Origin: Mycobacterium simiae
GTDB taxonomy: Bacteria > Actinomycetota > Actinomycetes > Mycobacteriales > Mycobacteriaceae
Direction: 5' to 3'
Assembly (NCBI RefSeq): GCF_010727605.1
Contig: NZ_AP022568.1
Location: forward strand, 4,464,001 to 4,528,000
DNA length: 64,000 nt
Shown here: piece by piece, positions 40,220 to 48,615 of the stretch
Position numbering within the stretch: the stretch's first letter is position 1
Layout: the number at the start of each line of letters is the position of its first letter
Notes under the pieces: generated by a model
Told to the model about the DNA's origin: nothing
The model's database searches: none
Seen by the model: the letters and a program-made list of their open reading frames with translations, nothing else
Translations under genes and position numbers: made by a program

Positions 40220-40819
40220 TCAGCTCCAGGCGTAGTCGGCGCGCAGCCGGGCTGCTACGACCTCGAAGACCTCGCGTTCCAGAATGGCGCCCTCGCGGCG
40301 AATACCTTCCTCGGGCACATCGAGCACCCGATCTAGCCGCACCCAGCTCTCCCGGCCCTCGTAATCCCAGGCGCCGGTGCCGATCCCGATCCAATCCGCG
40401 TCGGAGGCGTGCCGCTCCTGGCTGGACAGCATCAGCCCGAGCAGGATGCTGCGGTCGCGACCCACGACGAGGACCGGGCGGTCCTTGCCGCGGGTGGGAT
40501 CGTCCTCGTAGGCCACCCAGGTCCAGACGATTTCGCCGGGATCGGCCCGGCCGTCGAGGTCGGGTGCGTAGACCACTTTCCGGGCGCGCTGCGTGGTTGG
40601 GAAGCTGGTGCTCGTCACCGGACGGCCCGCGGTGATCGCCGGCGGCGACTCGGAGCCGGAACCCATCGCGTTCGCGGTGATCTTGACGACTTCCTCGATT
40701 TCGCGCATCACCGCGTGGGCGGTCTGCACGTGCTGAATCAACCGCGGAACACCGTAAACAACCGCGTTTTGCGCGAACCGCTGGAACGTTCTCCACTGAG
40801 ATTTCCGGGGAGACGCCAT
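40220..40819 (-). CDS. MazF/PemK-fold protein (Rv2405-like), no antitoxin adjacent
   Basis: A 199-residue protein whose C-terminal half has the MazF/PemK pattern: DPGEIVWTWVAYEDDPTRGKDRPVLVVGRD (read in two parts, DPGEIVWTWVAYEDD and PTRGKDRPVLVVGRD) followed by ILLGLMLSS. The N-terminal 80 residues are basic and helical and not part of the toxin fold. No antitoxin-sized gene lies next to it, so it may be a domesticated RNA-binding or nuclease protein rather than half of a toxin-antitoxin pair. Confidence 0.75.
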   Translation of the reverse strand: MASPRKSQWRTFQRFAQNAVVYGVPRLIQHVQTAHAVMREIEEVVKITANAMGSGSESPPAITAGRPVTSTSFPTTQRARKVVYAPDLDGRADPGEIVWTWVAYEDDPTRGKDRPVLVVGRDRSILLGLMLSSQERHASDADWIGIGTGAWDYEGRESWVRLDRVLDVPEEGIRREGAILEREVFEVVAARLRADYAWS

Positions 40820-40950
40820 AGTCGCAGCATAGACGTCGGCATAGCGCCGCTACCGCGTCCGAGTATGTCCCGACCGGCCCGCATGGATACGCTGGATGTA
40901 CCCGCGAACCGCCGGTCACGCAGCATTCACAGCACCGCCAGGAGATCCCC

Positions 40951-42807
40951 ATCAGCAGTTTCGCCGACAAGACCTTCACCGCGCCGGCGCAGATCAGGAA
41001 CTTCTGCATCATCGCCCATATCGATCACGGCAAGTCGACGCTGGCCGACCGGATGCTTCAGCTCACCGGCGTCGTCGACGAGCGGTCCATGCGGGCGCAG
41101 TACCTGGACCGGATGGATATCGAGCGGGAGCGCGGCATCACCATCAAGGCGCAGAACGTCCGGCTGCCCTGGAAGGTATCCGACGGCCCGGACGCCGGCA
41201 AAGAGTATGTCCTGCACCTGATCGACACTCCTGGCCACGTCGACTTCACCTACGAGGTGTCCCGGGCGCTGGAGGCGTGCGAGGGCGCCGTGCTGCTGGT
41301 CGACGCGGCACAGGGCATCGAAGCCCAGACGCTGGCGAATCTCTACCTCGCACTGGACCGCGACCTGACCATCATCCCGGTGCTCAACAAGATCGACCTG
41401 CCGGCCGCCGATCCGGACCGCTACGCCGGAGAGATCGCGCACATCATCGGCTGCGAGCCCAGCGACGTGCTGCGGGTGTCCGGCAAGACCGGCGAGGGCG
41501 TGGCCGACCTGCTTGACCACGTCGTGCGCGAGGTGCCGGCGCCGCAGGGCGATGCCGACGCACCCACCCGCGCGATGATCTTCGACTCCGTCTACGACAT
41601 CTACCGCGGCGTGGTGACCTACGTCCGGGTGATGGACGGCAAGATCATCCCGCGGGAACGCATCCTGATGATGTCCACCGGCGCGACCCACGAACTGCTC
41701 GAGGTCGGCATCGTCTCGCCCGAACCCAAGGCCAGTGCGGGCCTGGGAGTCGGGGAGGTCGGCTATCTGATCACCGGCGTCAAGGACGTCCGCCAGTCCA
41801 AGGTCGGTGACACCGTGACGACGGCCCGCCACGGCGCCAAGGAAGCGCTGACCGGCTACCGCGAACCCAAGCCGATGGTCTACTCGGGGCTGTATCCGGT
41901 GGACGGTTCGGACTATCCGGACCTGCGCGACGCCCTGGACAAACTGCAACTCAACGACGCGGCGCTGACCTACGAGCCGGAGACGTCGGTGGCGCTGGGC
42001 TTCGGGTTCCGCTGCGGCTTTTTGGGACTGCTGCACATGGAGATCACCCGCGAGCGCCTGGAGCGCGAATTCGATCTGGACCTGATCTCGACGTCGCCCA
42101 ACGTCGTCTACCGGGTGATCAAAGAGGACAACAGCGAGATTGTGGTGACCAACCCGTCGGACTGGCCGGAGGGCAAGGTCCGGGAGGTGTATGAGCCGAT
42201 CGTCAAAACCACCGTCATCGCGCCCAGCGAGTTCATCGGCACCATCATGGAGCTGTGCCAGTCGCGTCGCGGCGAACTCGGCGGCATGGACTATCTGTCG
42301 CCGGAACGAGTGGAGCTGCGCTACACCATGCCGCTCGGTGAGATCATTTTCGACTTCTTCGACTCGCTGAAGTCGCGCACCCGCGGCTACGCCAGCCTGG
42401 ACTACGAGGAGGCCGGCGAACAGGAGGCGGCTCTGGTCAAGGTCGACATCCTGCTGCAGGGCGAGGCCGTCGACGCGTTCAGTGCGATCGTGCACAAGGA
42501 TTCGGCGTTTGCCTATGGCAACAAGATGACCACCAAGCTCAAGGAGCTCATTCCACGGCAGCAGTTCGAGGTGCCGGTGCAGGCGGCCATTGGTTCGAAA
42601 ATCATTGCGCGCGAAAACATTCGCGCCATCCGCAAGGACGTCCTCTCCAAATGCTACGGCGGCGACATCACCCGTAAACGCAAACTTCTGGAAAAGCAGA
42701 AGGAAGGCAAGAAGCGGATGAAAACCATTGGACGCGTCGACGTGCCGCAGGAGGCATTTGTCGCGGCGCTGTCTACCGACGCCGCGGGGGACAAAGCCAA
42801 GAAATGA
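40951..42807 (+). CDS. lepA: Elongation factor 4 (LepA), predicted ATC start
   Basis: A ribosome-bound GTPase of about 618 residues that affects initiation and back-translocation. It has AHIDHGKST (P-loop), [15 protein letters not shown] and NKID GTPase motifs, an EF-G-like C-terminus and the basic LepA tail ([16 protein letters not shown]). The first ATG in frame, 41053, lies after the P-loop and cannot be the start. Between it and the in-frame TAG at 40819-40821 there is no ATG, GTG, TTG or CTG. ATC at 40951 follows AGGAG (40940-40944) by six bases and gives [17 protein letters not shown], the conserved mycobacterial N-terminus. The stop overlaps the ATG of the lppR remnant. Confidence 0.9.
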   Translation: MSSFADKTFTAPAQIRNFCIIAHIDHGKSTLADRMLQLTGVVDERSMRAQYLDRMDIERERGITIKAQNVRLPWKVSDGPDAGKEYVLHLIDTPGHVDFTYEVSRALEACEGAVLLVDAAQGIEAQTLANLYLALDRDLTIIPVLNKIDLPAADPDRYAGEIAHIIGCEPSDVLRVSGKTGEGVADLLDHVVREVPAPQGDADAPTRAMIFDSVYDIYRGVVTYVRVMDGKIIPRERILMMSTGATHELLEVGIVSPEPKASAGLGVGEVGYLITGVKDVRQSKVGDTVTTARHGAKEALTGYREPKPMVYSGLYPVDGSDYPDLRDALDKLQLNDAALTYEPETSVALGFGFRCGFLGLLHMEITRERLEREFDLDLISTSPNVVYRVIKEDNSEIVVTNPSDWPEGKVREVYEPIVKTTVIAPSEFIGTIMELCQSRRGELGGMDYLSPERVELRYTMPLGEIIFDFFDSLKSRTRGYASLDYEEAGEQEAALVKVDILLQGEAVDAFSAIVHKDSAFAYGNKMTTKLKELIPRQQFEVPVQAAIGSKIIARENIRAIRKDVLSKCYGGDITRKRKLLEKQKEGKKRMKTIGRVDVPQEAFVAALSTDAAGDKAKK

Positions 42808-43221
42808 GGATCCGGTGGCGCAGCGCGGCGCCGCTAGTGGCGACCCGATATTGCCGAAGGCGTGATCGCGCTGCCCTCGGCGGCCGAGGCCGGCACGTTG
42901 TTCGCCACGTTCTCCGAGCAGTGGAAGCACTGCGACGGCAAGACGCTGAACGTGCCGGCCAGTAGTTTCGCCCAGAACGTGATCACCGACGTCGGTGTTG
43001 AGTATTCCGTTGTCGCCGCCAATATTTCGCGCCAGCCCGATGTGCGGTCGGTACTGCATGCCGTGCCGGAAGTCCGTGCCCTGGGGGTGCGGGGCAACTG
43101 TCTGATCGAGGTCGACGTGGCCTACGTCAACAGCGCGGACCTGCCGGGCCAGCCGGCCGCGAAAACCGACGCCCTGACCGTCGCGCATGCCCTGATGGAC
43201 AAGGTCAGTGCGCTGGGTTGA
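42804..43221 (+). pseudogene. lppR-type lipoprotein gene with an internal deletion
   Basis: ATG at 42804 (overlapping the lepA stop as ATGA) opens [13 protein letters not shown], the start of a lipoprotein signal, then the frame changes and a TAG is met in the frame that carries the C-terminal part. That part (42847-43221) encodes IALPSAAEAGTLFATFSEQW ... LGVRGNCLIEVDV ... HALMDKVSALG, the same as the C-terminal third of the intact lipoprotein that follows. The middle, roughly 150 codons, is gone. A GTG at 42862 could still start a 119-residue cytosolic fragment, but it would lack its export signal. Confidence 0.75.
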
Positions 43222-43287
43222 CCGGGCCGGTGCACCCACCGCGATGCCGTTCGTCGTGGCGCCGGGGCAGCAGGGTAAGAATTGGTC

Positions 43288-44064
43288 ATGCGGATAGGGG
43301 GAGCGGCCGCGGCGCTGATGCTGGTTGCCGCGGTGACGGTGAGTTGTAGCGTGGCCGTCGACGGGGTGGCGAAGCCGGCGCCGAACCTCAAGCCTCGCCC
43401 GCTGCAGGGCCAAACCGTTCGGCAGGTGCTGCTCGACAGCGCCACCCTGTCCCGGATGCTCGACCAGCCGTTCGGGGCCCGCAACCCGGTGATGTTCGGC
43501 GGCCCCGAAAAGTTGTATCGCGTCGACCGGCAGGTGTCGCCGCCCGGATGCCTGGGCATCGTCGAGATGCTGCAGGCCAGCGTCTATCAGTCCGGCTCCT
43601 CGGGCACCCCGGTCACCGATGTGGCATCGGAGTCGTGGTGGAACAACGGCCAACCGGCACAGGTGATCACCGTGATCGAGGGGGTGGTTGCGCTCACCTC
43701 GGCCGCCCAGGCCCAAGCGCTGTTCGGGCAGTTCTCTCAGCAGTGGCAGCAGTGCAACGGCCGGACGGTCACCGAACACAGCGGCCCGATCAGCACCACG
43801 AACGTCATCAGCGACGTCCGCATCGACTCGTCCAATACCGTTGTCGCCGCGACGAATAACGCGACCTCTGTACTGCCCAACATGCCGGCGCTGCGGCCGA
43901 CGCCGCAGGCGCGTGCCCTGGGCGTCCGGGCGAACTGCCTCGTCGAAGTGCAGGTGGTGTTCTTCGGCGGGCGCCGCTCGTCGGACCCCGGCACGGGCGA
44001 CGTCAACACCAGCGGTATCGACATCGCCCACGCCATGATGGACAGGGTGAGCGCGCTGGGCTGA
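43288..44064 (+). CDS. lppR: Lipoprotein with PknH-like sensor domain (LppR-like)
   Basis: A 258-residue predicted lipoprotein: signal MRIGGAAAALMLVAAVTVSC with the lipidated Cys20, then a PknH_C/sensor-type extracytoplasmic domain with conserved Cys pairs (PPGCLGIVEML, QQCNGRTV, GVRANCLVEVQV). The domain occurs as the outer part of the kinase PknH and in stand-alone lipoproteins; the ligand is unknown. ATG 43288 is chosen because it opens the signal peptide. Position behind lepA matches M. tuberculosis lppR (Rv2403c). It is the intact paralogue of the remnant just upstream. Confidence 0.83.
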   Translation: MRIGGAAAALMLVAAVTVSCSVAVDGVAKPAPNLKPRPLQGQTVRQVLLDSATLSRMLDQPFGARNPVMFGGPEKLYRVDRQVSPPGCLGIVEMLQASVYQSGSSGTPVTDVASESWWNNGQPAQVITVIEGVVALTSAAQAQALFGQFSQQWQQCNGRTVTEHSGPISTTNVISDVRIDSSNTVVAATNNATSVLPNMPALRPTPQARALGVRANCLVEVQVVFFGGRRSSDPGTGDVNTSGIDIAHAMMDRVSALG

Positions 44065-44068
44065 GGGT

Positions 44069-44659
44069 TTACAGCTGTTTGTTGGCGATCACGTTGCCCG
44101 ACACCGCGTCGACTGTGACCTGGTGTTCGACGATGAAGGTGTCCCAGGCGACCGCTTGCCACACCGTGGCACCGTTGCTGTCCTCGAGCGCGAGTTCACT
44201 GATCGAGGCGCCGGCGATGATGGACAGGATCTTCTCCGCCGCCGTGCGATAGTCGAGCCGTGCCGCTTGCACCAGGGCACGGGTCTTGGCCTTGTCGGAG
44301 TCGTCCTGGTTCGCCGGCGTCGGGCCGACCATCAGCGTGGCCCCGTCGGAGGACACATCCATGGCTTGGTTCGCCCCGTCCGGTGTGGCCACCAGCACCC
44401 GCCACGTTCCGGTTTCTTGCGATTTGATCGACGTCAACTTGCCGCCTGGAACCGCGCCCAGGGCAACCGATCCGGCGTGGATCAAGTTGTGTGGGTCGGG
44501 CGGTGTGTCCGGACGCGTCCAGGTGGTGTGGACAGTGGTGGACGACGGTGCGGTCATGCTCGACGTCGACGTTGCCGTCGAGTCACCGCTGTGGCCACAC
44601 CCCGCCAGCCAAGCGATCGTCGCGCACATCACGGCCACGGTGCCACCCGCTGTCTTCAT
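44069..44659 (-). CDS. PepSY-domain lipoprotein
   Basis: A 196-residue predicted lipoprotein with signal MKTAGGTVAVMCATIAWLAGC (lipidated Cys21, lipobox LAGC), a Ser/Thr-rich linker (residues 25-47), and a C-terminal PepSY-like region (TAAEKILSIIAGASISELAL ... HQVTVDAVSGNVIANKQL). PepSY domains bind or inhibit peptidases or other partners outside the membrane. ATG 44659 opens the signal; the frame continues upstream without family similarity. Convergent with lppR, four bases between stops. Confidence 0.78.
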   Translation of the reverse strand: MKTAGGTVAVMCATIAWLAGCGHSGDSTATSTSSMTAPSSTTVHTTWTRPDTPPDPHNLIHAGSVALGAVPGGKLTSIKSQETGTWRVLVATPDGANQAMDVSSDGATLMVGPTPANQDDSDKAKTRALVQAARLDYRTAAEKILSIIAGASISELALEDSNGATVWQAVAWDTFIVEHQVTVDAVSGNVIANKQL

Positions 44660-44717
44660 CGGTCCACTCTCGTGTCGATATGAATCCCGTTGCCGAAGAA
44701 CGGATTTGATGACCACG

Positions 44718-46757
44718 CTACATGGGCGCATTGGCGGGCTGGAACATCCCGGACCCATCGGATTCCTCCTCGGCGCGAATCACGTGGACCACCGCGTTGA
44801 TCAGCGCCAGATGGGTGAATGCCTGCGGGAAGTTGCCCAGGTGCCGGCCGGTGCGGGGCTCGATCTCCTCGGCGTAGAGGTGCAACGGGCTGGCGTAGGA
44901 CAGTAGCCGCTCACAGAGCCGCTTGGCGCGGCTCACCTCGCCGATCTCGACCAGGGCCGACACCAGCCAAAACGAGCAGATCGTGAAGGTGCCCTCCTCG
45001 CCGGACAACCCGTCGTCGGTCTGCTCGACCCGGTAGCGCAGCACCAACCCTTCCTCGGTGAGCTCGTTGGCGATCGCCAGCACCGTGTTGCGCACCCGCG
45101 GATCGTCGGGCGGGAGAAATCGAGTCAGCACCACCAGCAGCAGCGAGGCATCCAACGCGTCGCTGCCGTACCGCTGGGTGAAGACGCCGCGCGAGTCGAC
45201 GCCGTGCTTGAGGATGTCGGCCTTGATCTCCTCGGCGATCACTCGCCACTGTTGGGCGTAGCTCTTCTCACCCTGCCGTTCGGCCAGTTTGGCTCCGCGG
45301 TCCAGCGCCACCCAGCACATCACCTTCGACGAGGTGAAGTGCTGCGGTTCCCCGCGCACCTCCCAAATGCCGCGATCGGGCTCGCGCCAGTGCGCGATCG
45401 CCTCCTCCACCTGTTTTTTGAGCACCGGCCACAACGTCTCCGGCACTTGCTCGCGCGACTTGGCGTGCAGATAAAAGGAATCCAGGATCGAACCCCAGAT
45501 GTCGTGCTGGATCTGGTCGTAGGCGCCGTTGCCGATCCGCACCGGACGCGCATGGTCATAGCCGGACAGATGATTGAGCTCTTCTTCCACCAGGCTGCGC
45601 TCGCCGCCCACCCCGTACATCACCTGCAGCGGATGGCGCTCGTTGCTGTTGGCGCCGGACACGTCGGCGATGAATGCGAAGAAGTCGTCGGCTTCGCGGT
45701 CCAGACCCAGCGTGTAGAGCCCCCACAACGCGAACGTCGAGTCGCGGATCCAGGCGTAGCGGTAGTCCCAATTGCGCTCGCCGCGCGGCGTTTCCGGCAG
45801 CGACGTGGTGCTGGCGGCCAGCAGCGCGCCGGTCGGGGAATAGGTCAGTCCCTTCAGCGTCAGCGCGCTGCGCTGCAGGTACGCCCGCCACGGGTGGTCC
45901 GGGAAGTTTCCGATGTTGATCCACTGGCGCCAGCACTCTGTGGTCTGCCACATCCTGTCGGCGGCCTCTTCATACGTCTGCGGCGGTGGGTGCTTGGTCC
46001 AGCTGAGCGCGACGAACACGTCGTCGCCCTCCTTCATCCGGGTGCGTGCCCGGGCTTCGCGGCCCTCCAGCCCGATGTTGAGGTTGGTGGTCAGCCGTAG
46101 TTGTGGGTGGTCATCGGGCTGTTTGCTGGCGCGAGCGACCGCCTCGTTGTAGGCATTGGCCGAGTACTCCCAGTCCACGCCGAGACGGTGGTAGTCGAAC
46201 GCCGGTTCGCAGCTCATCATCAGCTCGACGGTGCCGCTCACGCAGCGCACCGTGCGCAACAGGATGTGTTCGGCATCCCAGTCCATCGGCGTGCGGCGGT
46301 GTGTTTTCGAGCGACGCTCGATGTCATGCCACGGGCCCATCACCAGCGCATCCCGCACGATCAGCCACCCGGTGTGGGTCTGCCAGGTGGTTTCCATGAT
46401 CAGGCTGCCCGGCAAATAGCGGCGCGCCGAGGGCACCGAGACGCCGTAGGGGCCGATCCGGAAATGGCCGGCGCTGCGGTCCAGGATCGCGCCGAACACG
46501 CTGGGGGAGTCGGGGCGCGGCACACACAGCCATTCGACCGAACCGGCCGGCGAGATCAGGCAGGTCGTTTCCCAGTCGGATAGAAACGCGTAGTCGGCGA
46601 TCGGCGGGAACGGGTTGCGTAGCGCCCCGCTCGAAGCAAACGGCGCGGCCGCGCTGAAATCGAGCGGCGAAACCAGGGGCGACTGCGGGGCGGGGTCAAG
46701 CGCCTTCTCGGTCTCGCCGTTGGTGGGCTGATCAGCGGGCTGGGCGTGCAAAACCAT
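44718..46757 (-). CDS. GH15-family trehalase
   Basis: A 679-residue cytosolic glycoside hydrolase of family 15 that splits trehalose into two glucoses. Seen are IADYAFLSDWETTCLISPAGSVEW (read as IADYAFLSDWETT, CLISPAGSVEW), the catalytic-domain segment RNWDYRYAWIRDSTFALWG, and GIWEVRGEPQHFTSSKVMCWVALDR, with Glu in WEVRGE the likely acid. The ATG at 46757 gives MVLHAQP, the N-terminus of M. tuberculosis Rv2402; the open frame further upstream lies antisense to the next gene and is not conserved. Confidence 0.9.
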   Translation of the reverse strand: MVLHAQPADQPTNGETEKALDPAPQSPLVSPLDFSAAAPFASSGALRNPFPPIADYAFLSDWETTCLISPAGSVEWLCVPRPDSPSVFGAILDRSAGHFRIGPYGVSVPSARRYLPGSLIMETTWQTHTGWLIVRDALVMGPWHDIERRSKTHRRTPMDWDAEHILLRTVRCVSGTVELMMSCEPAFDYHRLGVDWEYSANAYNEAVARASKQPDDHPQLRLTTNLNIGLEGREARARTRMKEGDDVFVALSWTKHPPPQTYEEAADRMWQTTECWRQWINIGNFPDHPWRAYLQRSALTLKGLTYSPTGALLAASTTSLPETPRGERNWDYRYAWIRDSTFALWGLYTLGLDREADDFFAFIADVSGANSNERHPLQVMYGVGGERSLVEEELNHLSGYDHARPVRIGNGAYDQIQHDIWGSILDSFYLHAKSREQVPETLWPVLKKQVEEAIAHWREPDRGIWEVRGEPQHFTSSKVMCWVALDRGAKLAERQGEKSYAQQWRVIAEEIKADILKHGVDSRGVFTQRYGSDALDASLLLVVLTRFLPPDDPRVRNTVLAIANELTEEGLVLRYRVEQTDDGLSGEEGTFTICSFWLVSALVEIGEVSRAKRLCERLLSYASPLHLYAEEIEPRTGRHLGNFPQAFTHLALINAVVHVIRAEEESDGSGMFQPANAPM

Positions 46758-46828
46758 GTCGACATCATCATCTGTCGACCCGCCCGGCGTCCATTCTTGC
46801 GCCGCACGTCGCGCCATGATGCCGGCGA

Positions 46829-48055
46829 TCAGCCGGGCGGCCGGGCAAACTTCGGCGCGTGCTCGGAGAGCGGGCCGATCGCCACCAGGTAGGCGATCAA
46901 CCGGCGTAACGCCGGCGAGCGCCCCACCAGCCGGAGACCGCCCGGTGGTGCGGCGTCCTGTCCGGACACCACGTCGGCAACCACTTGGGCGTGGATGGTG
47001 CGTTGCACGGCCTGGATCATCGCGGTGGGAAGCCAGCGGCGCACCTGGACGCGAGCGAGGTCTCGCGTGGACAACCGGCCGGCTCGCAGCGGACCGGCCA
47101 GGATGCAGGCCGCTGCCACCGCGTCGGCGACCGCGAGGTTGATGCCGACGCCGCCGACCGGCGACATCGCGTGGGCCGCGTCGCCGATGCACAGCACGCC
47201 GTCGGCATACCATCGGCGCAGCCGGTTGAGTTGCACGTCAAGGAGTTTCACGTCGTCGAACGACGTCAGCGTGTCAATCCGGTCGGCGAGCCAGGGCACC
47301 ACGGCCACCACCACGTGGTGCAGCGCGTCGATGCCCCGGGCGCGCAGTTCGGCGTCGGATCCCTTGGGAATGATGTAGGCGATCTGGTAGTAGTCACCGC
47401 GGTCGATCAGGATGATCCCATGCCCGGCCCGAAACGTCCCCGCAAGTCCCTTCGGGTCGTCGCTGCGCCGCGGCAACCGGAACCACCACACGTCCATCGG
47501 GGCGCCGAACCGTCGCGGCGTCGCCCCGATCGCCGCGCGCACCGTCGACGCGCGACCGTCGCAGGCCACCGTCAGCGTGGCAGGTAACCCTTTGGTTTCG
47601 CCGGCGGGATCGCGGTAGGTGACGCCGACCACCCGGTCGGCCTCGCGAAGCACTCCGGTCACCTCGGTGCTGCGCCACAACCGGAAACTGGGTTCGGCCT
47701 CGGCCGCACTGGCCATCATTTCCAGAAAATCCCATTGCGGCACCAATGCGATGTGCTGATGCGCACCCGGCAGACGGGATAGATCCAGGTTCAGCGGTTG
47801 ACCCCGGATCGACAGCTCGATGGAGTCGATGAGGCGATGCGGAATTTGGGCGAACCGGGATCCCAGACCCAGTTCATCCAGCAAACGCAGGGTGCTCGCG
47901 TGCACCGTGTCGCCCCGGAAGTCACGCAGGAAATCCGCGTGCTTTTCCATCACCGTGACTCTTACGCCGGCCCGGGCCAGCAGCAGGCCGAGCACGATGC
48001 CTGCCGGACCGCCGCCGGCGATGACGCACGTCGGTTGGTCGTCGGCGGTGGCCAT
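46829..48055 (-). CDS. FAD-dependent aromatic hydroxylase-like monooxygenase
   Basis: A 408-residue flavoprotein of the p-hydroxybenzoate hydroxylase fold: GGGPAGIVLGLLLARAG (residues about 14-30, dinucleotide binding), CDGRASTVR (DG motif, about 165) and GDAAHAMSPVGGVGIN (GD motif, about 290). It uses NAD(P)H and oxygen to hydroxylate a small substrate. ATG 48055 is preceded by AGGA; an ATG six codons earlier is possible. The substrate cannot be inferred from the neighbours, and it has no M. tuberculosis counterpart at this place that I recall. Confidence 0.82.
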   Translation of the reverse strand: MATADDQPTCVIAGGGPAGIVLGLLLARAGVRVTVMEKHADFLRDFRGDTVHASTLRLLDELGLGSRFAQIPHRLIDSIELSIRGQPLNLDLSRLPGAHQHIALVPQWDFLEMMASAAEAEPSFRLWRSTEVTGVLREADRVVGVTYRDPAGETKGLPATLTVACDGRASTVRAAIGATPRRFGAPMDVWWFRLPRRSDDPKGLAGTFRAGHGIILIDRGDYYQIAYIIPKGSDAELRARGIDALHHVVVAVVPWLADRIDTLTSFDDVKLLDVQLNRLRRWYADGVLCIGDAAHAMSPVGGVGINLAVADAVAAACILAGPLRAGRLSTRDLARVQVRRWLPTAMIQAVQRTIHAQVVADVVSGQDAAPPGGLRLVGRSPALRRLIAYLVAIGPLSEHAPKFARPPG

Positions 48056-48110
48056 TGGCTGATCCTGACACATTGGTGTTTCCGGCGGCAGGACGAATAG
48101 GGTGGGCTCG

Positions 48111-48305
48111 ATGAACGGGTTCCTCAACTGGTGGGACGGCAACGAGCTGTGGATTTCCGGGCTTCCCTTTGTGCTGCAGGCCATGGTGGTGATGCCCGTG
48201 GTGCTGGCGGTCGCCTACGTGACGGCGGTGTTGCTGGACGCCGTGCTCGGCAAGGGCATCGAGCTGATGCGCCGGGGCCGTCGGATCGACGGGACGCCCA
48301 GGTAA
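48111..48305 (+). CDS. Small membrane protein (Rv2401A-like)
   Basis: A 64-residue protein, MNGFLNWWDGNELWISGLPF..., with one or two hydrophobic segments (about 17-45) and a basic C-terminus (RRGRRIDGTPR). The size, position before subI and sequence recall M. tuberculosis Rv2401A, a conserved membrane protein of unknown role. ATG 48111 is taken over the GTG at 48102 because it starts the conserved-looking part. It is divergent from the flavoprotein gene. Confidence 0.65.
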   Translation: MNGFLNWWDGNELWISGLPFVLQAMVVMPVVLAVAYVTAVLLDAVLGKGIELMRRGRRIDGTPR

Positions 48306-48310
48306 CCGGC

Positions 48311-48388
48311 ATGCCCCGGTCCCATGTGACGTTGATTCTCGTCACGCTCGTGGTGTTGGTGATCGTCGCGTGGATGGTGATCCACTGA
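48311..48388 (+). CDS. Candidate 25-residue single-span membrane peptide
   Basis: ATG 48311 opens five bases after the stop of the previous gene: MPRSHVT, then a continuous hydrophobic span (LILVTLVVLVIVAW) and MVIH before TGA. The composition is that of a one-helix membrane peptide with a positive N-terminus. No clear ribosome binding site except GGTAACCGG-like bases, so it would depend on coupling to the upstream gene. No homologue comes to mind. Confidence 0.4.
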   Translation: MPRSHVTLILVTLVVLVIVAWMVIH

Positions 48389-48434
48389 GGCCGCGTGCGC
48401 GGCCCGGTCCGCTGGCGGGCTAGCGAATTCCTGT

Positions 48435-48440
48435 TAGGCT
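48435..48440 (+). promoter_or_regulatory. -10 element for the subI leader frame
   Basis: TAGGCT fits the mycobacterial TANNNT consensus and ends seven bases before the ATG at 48448, placing the transcription start on that ATG and making the leader frame leaderless. Confidence 0.5.
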
Positions 48441-48447
48441 TCGCGCC

Positions 48448-48504
48448 ATGCACTTGACAGCCGCGGTTCGGGACTGTGATGTCGTCGTGCACTGTTGTCG
48501 CTGA
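48448..48504 (+). CDS. Cysteine-rich leader peptide upstream of the sulfate transporter operon
   Basis: An 18-codon frame, MHLTAAVRDCDVVVHCCR, with three Cys codons in its last nine positions, preceded by a -10 hexamer in leaderless spacing and followed by an inverted repeat and a palindrome before subI. Polycysteine leaderless frames of this kind act in mycobacteria as cysteine-responsive attenuators: with scarce cysteine the ribosome stalls and downstream genes are opened. The gene it precedes, sulfate import, is a natural target. This is recognition by pattern, without comparative evidence. Confidence 0.65.
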   Translation: MHLTAAVRDCDVVVHCCR

Positions 48505-48544
48505 CTACCACCCGCGCGCGGTTTGGTAGGGAATTCGCGAATTC
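48505..48544 (+). promoter_or_regulatory. Inverted repeat and palindrome between leader peptide and subI
   Basis: Directly after the leader stop, CTACCA (48505-48510) can pair with TGGTAG (48524-48529) around a GC-rich loop. The perfect 14-base palindrome GAATTCGCGAATTC follows at 48531-48544. In RNA these could form alternative hairpins; in DNA the palindrome could be an operator. Confidence 0.5.
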
Positions 48545-48615
48545 TCCTAACGGTTCCAAGGCCTTTCCGCAGCAACGGGACAGATCCCCCACCCGCCCGC
48601 ACCGGAAGGCCGTTG

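Noticed and set aside
41053..42807. lepA starting at its first ATG
   Set aside because: It would remove the P-loop and the first 34 conserved residues, which are present in frame just upstream.
42862..43221. Functional 119-residue gene between lepA and lppR
   Set aside because: It matches only the C-terminal third of the neighbouring lipoprotein and lacks a signal peptide, so it is better read as a remnant.
46758..47213. N-terminal extension of the trehalase frame
   Set aside because: It overlaps the conserved C-terminal part of the flavoprotein gene and is low-complexity; ATG 46757 gives the known N-terminus.
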